The notes below the pieces were generated by a model that saw only the letters and a list, made by a program, of their open reading frames with translations, had not been told where the DNA came from and made no database searches. DNA of 27,283 bases from JADKIH01 sp031411835 (lineage in GTDB: Bacteria; Bacteroidota; Bacteroidia; AKYH767-A; 2013-40CM-41-45), in NCBI GenBank assembly GCA_031411835.1, contig JANOBV010000361.1:1-27283 (forward strand), written 5' to 3'. Shown in pieces: positions 1 to 5,911 of this stretch (its first letter is position 1; each line of letters opens with the position of its first letter). The position numbers and the translations under genes were made by a program.

Positions 1-798
1 CAATCGATGTACGCATTACAAAAGTTCCTTCCGTTTTTAAATTACAAAAATCGGAAATGTATTTTTTGACATCACGTTCCATTCCGCCGATCTTTTCAAG
101 ATGCGGCCGAAAGTTGTGTAATCGTTTTTTTGTTTGCTGAAAATTTTTCGTGGCAATTGCAGAAGAACCTACAACCGGATTGTTGCGGAACGAAAATTGA
201 CGCAATACATTTTTTGTATTCTTCTCTTTTTTCATTTTACTATTTCGTTCCCGGAACAAACATAAGATTTGTGTTCATGTTATGTTTAGTAATTTTACTC
301 ATATCTTACAATGAGCAAAATAATTCCGAATTAATTAATCGTTATTATTTAATTAATTGCTTTTAATATCTCTTAGTTAATGTACGATTTCGCAGAAGTA
401 CATAACTTCTTTTTTTTCTGAACACCTTTGGCGAAAGCCTTGTGGAGAGCGGTATTCAGGTGGTGGTGGTGTGTTTATTAATGATATTCAAATCTAACTA
501 AATTGTTCCGAAAATGCAAGAGAAATAAGCCATTTCACAAAACGTAGCCGTAAAAGTGCTTTAAATGAGGGGTAAAGTGGGACAAAAACTTCGAGATTGA
601 AGTAACTAAGCCTAACTTATGGTGTAAAAGAACTTGTCGGCAAAAAGAATTTTTGTTGCAACCTTACGTGTAAACGTTCCCCAATCTGGTCGCAATGAAA
701 ATTCTATTTTGCCAATTTTACTATTGGTATGATTAATTATTGTAGAATTAATTACAATTTATTTCGACAATAATTCGTGAACAATTAAATAAAATATT
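1..798. other. Gene-poor left edge, no supported gene
   Basis: This is an AT-rich stretch with stop codons in all frames. The longest open frame (130-366, 78 codons) has no recognisable domain and a composition like the surrounding noncoding DNA. Bases 3-140 are open in one plus-strand frame that runs in from the left edge and could be the tail of a gene outside the window, but the translated peptide is not one I recognise. A short dyad (ATTGTA 739-744 and TACAAT 753-758) lies about 40 bp before the deacetylase start and might be an operator or chance. No tRNA, rRNA or clear promoter was seen. Confidence 0.5.
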
Positions 799-1713
799 GT
801 GTCAAAATACTGCATACTTACAAACGATGTTGAAACACACAGCATTTGGTTCAACACACTTCGTGATGAAACCGGAGTAAAAGTTTTGGAAGAAGGCATG
901 CCTTTGTTGTTAGAAATTTATAAAAAATTTAACATCAAAAGCACGTTTTATTTTGTCGGCGATATGGCCGAAAAATTTCCTGATGTTGTAAAAATGATCT
1001 TACCATTTGGTCATGAAGTTGCATCGCATGGATGGACTCATGAAGTTGATCAAGCATTCGATGTACTTTCTTTTGAACAACAAAAAGAACATTTGATCCG
1101 TTCAAAAAATTTACTTGAAGACATCAGCAAACAAAAAATTGTTTCATTTCGCGCGCCCGCATTGCGTGTCAATCAACACACACCGCGTGCATTAATTGAA
1201 GCCGGATTTGAATCCGACAGTTCAGTTGCATCACAACGTTTCGATGCATTTCTTTCTTTCGGTGGATTAAAAAAATTGAATTGGTTACGCGCACCGCGAT
1301 TGCCTTATCGAACAGATGCAGATAATCTTTTCAAGAAAGGAAATGGTCCGCTTGTTGAAATTCCACTTACTGCATTTCTTTTTCCATTCGTTGGCACTAC
1401 ACTACGTTTGTTTCCAAAGATCACATCGATGCAACAACGATTGTTCAATCTTGAATCAGGCATGAACAAAAAGCCGTTGGTATTCGATGTACATCCAAAT
1501 GAATTCATTGACGAACACACCGAACATCGTGTAATAGCGCGACGTACCTCCAACCCTATCAAGTATCTCCTCAGCGACGTTATTCGTGGCAAGATGAAGG
1601 TTAAAAATCTCGGCAAAAAAGCCATTCCGCTATACGAAGATTTTATTGGGTATTATGTGGATCAGGGGTATGAGTTTTTGACGGTGAGGGATTATGTGCG
1701 GATGCAGATGTAG
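799..1713 (+). CDS. Polysaccharide deacetylase family protein (NodB-like)
   Basis: A 304-residue carbohydrate esterase family 4 (NodB-homology) protein. Enzymes of this fold remove N- or O-acetyl groups from glycans using a metal bound by an Asp and two His residues. Visible motifs are TNDVET (D10, E12) as motif 1, HEVASHGWTH with H77 and H81 as the metal-binding HxxxH, and FRAP (R118, P120) as motif 3. A late DVHPNEF segment resembles the C-terminal part of family members that deacetylate cell-envelope glycans. No signal peptide is evident, which suggests action in the cytoplasm on a nucleotide- or lipid-linked precursor. The start is GTG; an in-frame stop lies only two codons upstream, so there is no longer option. 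It stands alone, cut off from the next plus-strand glycan genes by the repeat island. The family is clear, the substrate unknown. Confidence 0.88.
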   Translation: MSKYCILTNDVETHSIWFNTLRDETGVKVLEEGMPLLLEIYKKFNIKSTFYFVGDMAEKFPDVVKMILPFGHEVASHGWTHEVDQAFDVLSFEQQKEHLIRSKNLLEDISKQKIVSFRAPALRVNQHTPRALIEAGFESDSSVASQRFDAFLSFGGLKKLNWLRAPRLPYRTDADNLFKKGNGPLVEIPLTAFLFPFVGTTLRLFPKITSMQQRLFNLESGMNKKPLVFDVHPNEFIDEHTEHRVIARRTSNPIKYLLSDVIRGKMKVKNLGKKAIPLYEDFIGYYVDQGYEFLTVRDYVRMQM

Positions 1714-1720
1714 AATGAAT

Positions 1721-1736
1721 CCTGATAGCTATCGGG
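1721..1736. repeat. Short near-perfect palindrome after the deacetylase gene
   Basis: CCTGATAGCTATCGGG is a 16-bp inverted repeat with one mismatch (T at position 3 opposite G at position 14), which becomes a G-U pair in RNA. It sits 8 bp after the deacetylase stop codon. Similar GATAGCTATC palindromes are common between genes in Bacteroidota. It could help end transcription of the deacetylase gene, but the following run is A-rich on the plus strand, so a classical intrinsic terminator is not shown. Confidence 0.55.
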
Positions 1737-1792
1737 ATGAAAAATGAAAAATGAAAAATGAAAAATGAAAAATGAAAAATGAAAAATGAAAA
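1737..1792. repeat. Heptanucleotide tandem repeat, eight units of ATGAAAA
   Basis: Eight perfect head-to-tail copies of the 7-mer ATGAAAA fill these 56 bases directly after the palindrome. Because 7 is not a multiple of 3, slippage would shift frames, but no gene reads through the tract. Heptamer tracts of this sort are frequent between genes in Bacteroidota and vary in copy number among strains. There is no evidence here of a regulatory role. Confidence 0.9.
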
Positions 1793-1840
1793 AATCGGAT
1801 TTTAATTTCAAACACAATTTTTCAATTCAATAACTTGACC

Positions 1841-1931
1841 ACCGATATTTCGTCCCTATGGGACTTATGGGCGGTTTTAATTTGAAATGCCATTATTCCA
1901 TAGGCTACCGATATGTCGTCCCTATGGGACT
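1841..1931. repeat. Two inverted copies of the 25-bp REP-like element
   Basis: Two copies of the repeat (1841-1865 and 1907-1931) read ACCGATAT...GTCCCTATGGGACT, the reverse complement of the eight copies that follow. Each contains the stem-loop GTCCC-TAT-GGGAC. The sequence after each copy (TTATGGG, TTTTGGGG) is roughly the reverse complement of the C-rich spacer ends in the main array, so the repeated unit extends beyond 25 bp. An imperfect stem (AAGGTG 1960-1965 with CACCTT 1978-1983) lies between these copies and the main array. Paired opposite orientations recall the mosaic arrangement of REP elements in other bacteria. Confidence 0.85.
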
Positions 1932-2004
1932 TTTGGGGTACATATATCATGAGTCTTTTAAGGTGGCAAGAAGGCAACACCTTGGCATCCCAATTAACAA
2001 AGCA

Positions 2005-2400
2005 ATTCCCGTTGGGACAACATATCGGTAAAATGCAACCTATAATCGTACCCACGAGTCCCGCAGGGACAGCATATCGGTAACATACAACCTATAATCG
2101 CACCCCCAAGTCCCGTAGGGACAACATATCGGTAAAATGCAACCTATAATAGTACCCCCAAGTCCCGCAGGGACAACATATCGGTAACATACAACCTATA
2201 ATCGCACCCACAAGTCCCGCAGGGACAACAAATCGGTAACTAGTCACAAGAGCAAACACCCCCCACTAGTCCCGTAGGGACGACATATCGGTAACCAGTG
2301 ACAAGAGCAAACACCCCCCACAAGTCCCGTAGGGACAACATATCAGTAACAAGTCACCAGAGCAACCTCCCCACAAGTCCCGTAGGGACGACATATCGGT
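2005..2400. repeat. Array of eight direct REP-like hairpin repeats, 52-55 bp period
   Basis: Eight 25-bp copies start at 2005, 2057, 2109, 2161, 2213, 2268, 2323 and 2376. Each has the form AGTCCC-GTA-GGGAC then ACATATCGGT; the hairpin is a 5-bp stem (GTCCC/GGGAC) with a 3-base loop. The stem is unchanged in seven copies. The first copy has TTCCC and keeps four pairs. Loops vary between GTA, GCA and GTT. The 27-30-bp spacers are related to each other and fall in two groups: one containing CAACCTATAAT (the four spacers from 2030 to 2212) and one containing CA[AC]GAGCAA, CCAGAGCAA in the last (the three spacers from 2238 to 2375). The array ends 31 bp from the stop codon of the Y1 transposase, as in REP/RAYT units. 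It is not a CRISPR array, because the spacers are homologous. Confidence 0.92.
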
Positions 2401-2431
2401 GCTAACCAGCATAATAAGAAGAAGTTCCTTT

Positions 2432-2893
2432 TCAAATCATCTCTTTGAAAATATAATTCTCATCGAAATCAATCTCAAACTCTTTCAAGAATTCAATATA
2501 CTCCTCAATGAAAGTCGTTTTCATATGATGAATCTCTTGCTTTTGAATATAATCGATTACCCCCTTCACATCTCTCTTCTTATAAGAGAATGCACCATAG
2601 CCACCTTGCCACTCAAATTTAACAGGAAGAAAATTGTTTTCATTTATCCACTTAGAAGAGTTTGCTTTCACTTCTCGCATTAAGTCGGAGATGGATTGGG
2701 ATGGACGCATTCCAATGAAAATATGAATATGATCAGGCTCGGAATTAATTGCTAATAGTTTGTGATCATTATTCTGAATAATCGATGTGATGTATTTTAA
2801 AAGTTGCACTTTAAAAGAGGGCAATAAACGAGCTTTCCTGTATTTAACAGCAAAAACAAATTGAATGTGAATTTGAGTGTACGTATTTGACAT
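2432..2893 (-). CDS. Single-domain Y1 (HUH) transposase, IS200/RAYT-like
   Basis: A 153-residue protein of the Transposase_17 (Y1) family. Such enzymes cut and rejoin single-stranded DNA at hairpins through a 5'-phosphotyrosine link. The HUH motif is H55-I-H57 in EPDHIHIFIG. The likely catalytic tyrosine is Y115 in VIDYIQKQE, with Q119 four residues on, matching the Y127/Q131 spacing known for IS608 TnpA. Length is normal and no frameshift is seen, so it is probably functional. The frame is open upstream to 3220, but that extension would overlap the acetyltransferase gene and has no family similarity; the ATG at 2893 before SNTYTQIHIQ is the family start. No TnpB or left-end hairpin is visible on the upstream side. 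The neighbouring array of hairpin repeats suggests a REP-associated (domesticated) transposase rather than a normal insertion sequence. Confidence 0.9.
   Translation of the reverse strand: MSNTYTQIHIQFVFAVKYRKARLLPSFKVQLLKYITSIIQNNDHKLLAINSEPDHIHIFIGMRPSQSISDLMREVKANSSKWINENNFLPVKFEWQGGYGAFSYKKRDVKGVIDYIQKQEIHHMKTTFIEEYIEFLKEFEIDFDENYIFKEMI
2432..2893 (-). mobile_element. Core of a possible REP/RAYT unit (extended unit about 1841-2893)
   Basis: The Y1 transposase gene and the ten hairpin repeats beside it form one compact unit between glycan genes. The repeats lie only on the 3' side of the gene. I could not define ends or a target site, and no matching hairpin was found in 2894-2998. The unit interrupts what would otherwise be a same-strand run of glycan genes (deacetylase, O-acetyltransferase, DUF354). 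Confidence 0.5.
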
Positions 2894-2998
2894 AGTTTTT
2901 GAATTTTTTTCAAATGAATAAAAAATCAAATCACAACGAACAAAACCGTCATTCTTTCGTATTATATGATGGTTTATTAAAGAGTATCCAAAACATTT

Positions 2999-3520
2999 AT
3001 GCCCGCACAAGAAGTACTCGATTTCTATGGTTACAAAGGCTTCTTCGGAAAGCTTCGGTATGCGATCAAATTCGTGTGGCGTTTTTTTCTGGATAAGGTT
3101 GCCTTCTTTTGTTTTATCAAGAGCTGGAGAACTACCATTCATCGCTGGCGAGGAGTGAATATTGGTAAAGGTGTTTATATAGGTCACGAAGTGATGTTTG
3201 ATCGTGTTTTTACCGATCAAATTTTTATTGGCGACAATACTTCAATTGGCGATAGATCGATCATTACTGCACATGCAAATATTCCTTCTGATACACGATT
3301 AAAAAAAATATATCCGAGACAAGTGATGCAAACGAGGATAGGAAAAGGAGTATGGATCATGCCGAATGTTACGATTGCACCGGGAGTTACCGTTGGCGAT
3401 GAAGCTGTGATCGCTACAGGGTCCGTAGTAACAAAAGATGTTCCTGCGCGATGTTTGGTTGCAGGTGTCCCGGCTAAAGTGGTGAAAGACCTTTCCGGTC
3501 ATGATGCTTTTAAGAGCTGA
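2999..3520 (+). CDS. Hexapeptide-repeat O-acetyltransferase
   Basis: A 173-residue left-handed beta-helix acyltransferase (LbetaH, maltose/galactoside acetyltransferase type, WbbJ-like). Family members move an acetyl group from acetyl-CoA to a sugar hydroxyl. Hexapeptide turns run from about residue 53 (VNIGKGVYIGHEVMF) to 150 (IGKGVWIMPNVTIAPGVTVG), ending in GVPAKVV, the usual end of the helix. The His in IITAHANIP sits where the catalytic His is expected. The N-terminal 50 residues are basic and partly hydrophobic (WRFFLDKVAFFCFI), which could hold it at the inner membrane. The DUF354 gene begins 6 bp after its stop, so the two are cotranscribed. It probably acetylates a sugar of the locus product; substrate not determinable. 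Confidence 0.87.
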   Translation: MPAQEVLDFYGYKGFFGKLRYAIKFVWRFFLDKVAFFCFIKSWRTTIHRWRGVNIGKGVYIGHEVMFDRVFTDQIFIGDNTSIGDRSIITAHANIPSDTRLKKIYPRQVMQTRIGKGVWIMPNVTIAPGVTVGDEAVIATGSVVTKDVPARCLVAGVPAKVVKDLSGHDAFKS

Positions 3521-3526
3521 TCAGCA

Positions 3527-4588
3527 ATGAAGATCTTATTCTATTTACATCACCCTGCACACTTTCATTTGTTTCGTCATACGATTCGCAGATTGAAATC
3601 ACTTCAACACGAGATCACAATCGTCGCTACAAAAAAAGACGTACTTGAAGAGTTGTTGAAATCTGAAGGCTGGGAATATGAAAATTTTTTACCGCACGGC
3701 AGAAAGGATAATAAATTCTCTATTGCACTCGGATTACTAAAACAAGATTTTAGATTACTTAGAAAGTGTATTACACATCGCCCCGATCTGTTGATAGGAA
3801 CATCCACTGAAATTTGTCAGGTAGGATATTTACTTCGCATACCAAATATTTTTGTGAATGAAGATGATGCTGATGTAATTCCATTAGTGAAAAAACTTGC
3901 ACACCCGTTTGCAAAATATTTACTCTCACCGGATGTATGTGACACGGGAATGCCGAATAAAACAATAAGTTATAAGGGCTATCACGAGCTTGCTTACTTA
4001 CATCCAAATGTTTTTTCAGCAGATAAAAATGTTGTTAAAAAATATTTTAATCCGGATGAAAAATATTTCATACTGCGTTTTGCAAAATTAAAAGCGCATC
4101 ACGATTCGGGAGTACAAGGCATAGACACTACAACTGCTTCGCGCTTGATTGAAACACTGAGCGCTCATGGCAAAGTGTACATCACTGCTGAACGTGAATT
4201 GGAAAAAGAATTTGAGCCGTATAGACTCAACATTAAACCTATTGATATGCATCATGTAATGGCTTTTGCTTCTATATATATAGGCGATAGTCAGACTATG
4301 GCTGCTGAAGCGGGTGTACTTGGTGTGCCATTCATTCGATATAATGATTTCGTTGGAAGGATTGGATACTTACGTGACATTGAAGACCACTTTCAACTTG
4401 GCTATGGAATTAAACCCGGAAATCCGGAAGTTTTACTCTCAAAAGTGAATGAGCTTTTAAATATGATTGACATCAAAACAATTTGGGAAAGGAAAAGAGC
4501 TAAAATGCTTTCGGAGAAGATTGATGTGACAGAGTATTTTGTTCGAATACTAGTGAATAGTAAGTGGCAAGTGGTAAGTGGTAATTAG
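3527..4588 (+). CDS. DUF354 family protein, glycosyltransferase-like
   Basis: A 353-residue protein with the family start MKILFYLHHPAHFHLFRHTI and the later GDSQTMAAEAGVLGVPFIRY, which resembles the nucleotide-sugar site of GT-B enzymes and UDP-GlcNAc 2-epimerases. DUF354 members are common in archaeal and bacterial glycan loci, but their reaction is not established. A glycosyltransferase role is the usual guess. No signal peptide or membrane segment is obvious. The last codons are made from a 7-bp tandem repeat (TAAGTGG type), so the final residues KWQVVSGN may be a recent extension rather than native sequence. It follows the O-acetyltransferase gene by 6 bp and is the last plus-strand gene before the hairpin at 4648-4706. 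Confidence 0.85.
   Translation: MKILFYLHHPAHFHLFRHTIRRLKSLQHEITIVATKKDVLEELLKSEGWEYENFLPHGRKDNKFSIALGLLKQDFRLLRKCITHRPDLLIGTSTEICQVGYLLRIPNIFVNEDDADVIPLVKKLAHPFAKYLLSPDVCDTGMPNKTISYKGYHELAYLHPNVFSADKNVVKKYFNPDEKYFILRFAKLKAHHDSGVQGIDTTTASRLIETLSAHGKVYITAERELEKEFEPYRLNIKPIDMHHVMAFASIYIGDSQTMAAEAGVLGVPFIRYNDFVGRIGYLRDIEDHFQLGYGIKPGNPEVLLSKVNELLNMIDIKTIWERKRAKMLSEKIDVTEYFVRILVNSKWQVVSGN
4561..4581. repeat. Heptamer tandem repeat at the 3' end of the DUF354 gene
   Basis: Three units TAAGTGG, CAAGTGG and TAAGTGG lie end to end and encode part of the last residues of the DUF354 protein; the stop codon follows seven bases later. It is a second 7-bp tandem repeat in the window, unrelated in sequence to the ATGAAAA tract but in a similar place at the end of a plus-strand gene. 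Confidence 0.8.
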
Positions 4589-4647
4589 CACTAAATAAAC
4601 TTGGGAATTGTTCGCTTCGATTTCTTTTAAATACTAAGATCACTCTC

Positions 4648-4706
4648 ATTTTAGCCACGAAATCACGAATAAAAAAATAATTTATTCGTGATTTCGTGTC
4701 TAAAAT
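4648..4706. terminator. Strong bidirectional hairpin terminator between convergent operons
   Basis: Two 26-base arms (4648-4673 and 4681-4706) are complementary at 25 of 26 positions and flank a 7-base A/T loop. The core is CACGAAATCACGAATAAA. It lies 59 bp after the plus-strand DUF354 gene and 26 bp after the end of the ten-gene minus-strand operon, the right place for a shared terminator. Its GCCACGAA-CACGAAT core also occurs in the 17439-17573 repeats, so it is probably a dispersed Bacteroidota hairpin element serving as a terminator. Confidence 0.75.
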
Positions 4707-4732
4707 ATTAGAGTTGAAAAAGAAATCTGAAA

Positions 4733-5902
4733 TTATTTATTCGATGAAATAGTTTTGCTCAGCGCCAAAAACATCCATGCATTACTCCAGCGCATGTAGC
4801 TGATTTTATTTGTGTATGATTTTAGTTTGCGATAATAGAAATAGCCTTTTTTGTCCTGCATATTTTTGATTGTCCAAGTTGCAATAATATTTGAAAAATT
4901 GGAATAGCTTTTATCAAGGTGAGCAAAATTTAAAAATGTGATGACGCCTTGACTTTGATTGTGAATCTCGACCGGGTATTCTTTTGGAATGCGCCAAAGA
5001 CTTCTTCCATCAGGAAAAAATTGTTTCTCCTTATAATATTTCATTCCTGCAATTAGAGCTGAATTCCATTTTGCATTATCGACCTTTAGTAGTCTAGAAA
5101 TATATAAAATAGAATCGAGTACGTAGCCTTGGTGAAAATCGATCTGACTTCTCTCTACACCTGTTTTAAAATCCATACTATATTTCCAATGTCCATCGGT
5201 ATGTTGTTTTGAAACAACAAAATCAACTGCACTTAGAATTGTTTTTACGTCATTTTCATTCGGAGAAATGGCATTTGCATAAGCAAGAATTTCTGCGCCT
5301 AACAAACTTGCATTGTAACAACAATCAGGAAATAACGGTGTGTAACTGATTGCAATTCCGGCTTCGAAAGTTGTTTGCTCTAATTCATTTCTAACAAATT
5401 CTGCTGCACCAAGAATTAATTCTTTTGCTTTTGAATTATTTGTCAGTAAGTAGTATTCATATAATCCTCGGACAACAAATGCAGTTGCAACTACTGTTGG
5501 TGCAAATGCCGGTAAATATTTTTCAGTCGTGGCCCATGGGAAATTATAGCCCCATGAATTTCCTGTGTATCCTTTTGATTGATTTTGATTTAACCATTTG
5601 AAGAAATAATCGCACTGAAATACATAATCAGCTTGACCGGATTTTTGCAAATTCACAAATGCTTCAAGGAACAATCCCATCGCTTTAGGATTATGTCCTT
5701 TTTTAATTCCAAGAATTTTTCGAATATTAAATGGATTTCGCTTTTGTATCTGCGTTGCAAGAACAGGGCCCCATGAAGTGAATAATCGAAATGGAAAGGG
5801 CGAACAAAGTGTATCGTATGGATCATAACCTTTGTATTCTTCTTCGGCAACATATTCACGAAGCTTTTCAAAGGAATCAGAAAATAATTTGCTATTTTTC
5901 AT
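4733..5902 (-). CDS. Glycan-locus protein of unknown function, predicted alpha/alpha toroid
   Basis: A 389-residue soluble protein without signal peptide. Repeated helix pairs and aromatic loops (GYDPYD near the start, GNSWGYNFPWATTEKY, PTVVATAFVVRGLYEYY, TDGHWKY, DFHQGYVLDSILY, MRWSNAWMFLALS) suggest an (alpha/alpha) barrel like those of glycoside hydrolases, polysaccharide lyases and C5-epimerases. I recognise the NSWGYNF...PTVVATAF pattern from conserved proteins of O-antigen loci that databases sometimes label delta-aminolevulinic acid dehydratase, a name the sequence does not support. It is the last gene of the operon, 9 bp after the two-domain oxidoreductase gene. A role in modifying or checking a uronic-acid-containing glycan is possible but unproven; no catalytic residue can be named with confidence. 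Confidence 0.72.
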   Translation of the reverse strand: MKNSKLFSDSFEKLREYVAEEEYKGYDPYDTLCSPFPFRLFTSWGPVLATQIQKRNPFNIRKILGIKKGHNPKAMGLFLEAFVNLQKSGQADYVFQCDYFFKWLNQNQSKGYTGNSWGYNFPWATTEKYLPAFAPTVVATAFVVRGLYEYYLLTNNSKAKELILGAAEFVRNELEQTTFEAGIAISYTPLFPDCCYNASLLGAEILAYANAISPNENDVKTILSAVDFVVSKQHTDGHWKYSMDFKTGVERSQIDFHQGYVLDSILYISRLLKVDNAKWNSALIAGMKYYKEKQFFPDGRSLWRIPKEYPVEIHNQSQGVITFLNFAHLDKSYSNFSNIIATWTIKNMQDKKGYFYYRKLKSYTNKISYMRWSNAWMFLALSKTISSNK

Positions 5903-5911
5903 AGTGAAAAT

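Noticed and set aside
130..366. 78-codon plus-strand open frame near the left edge
   Set aside because: No recognisable domain, composition like surrounding noncoding DNA, and no neighbouring operon.
1822..2055. 77-codon minus-strand open frame
   Set aside because: It reads through the repeat elements (the peptide repeats KSHRD twice), so it is a by-product of the hairpin repeats.
1841..2400. CRISPR array (regular 25-bp repeats with 27-30-bp spacers)
   Set aside because: Spacers are clearly related to each other and fall into two families, two copies are inverted, the repeat contains a REP-like hairpin, and no cas gene is present.
2894..3220. N-terminal extension of the Y1 transposase frame
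   Set aside because: The extra 109 codons overlap the acetyltransferase gene on the other strand, show no family similarity, and the family start MSNTYTQIHIQ lies at 2893.
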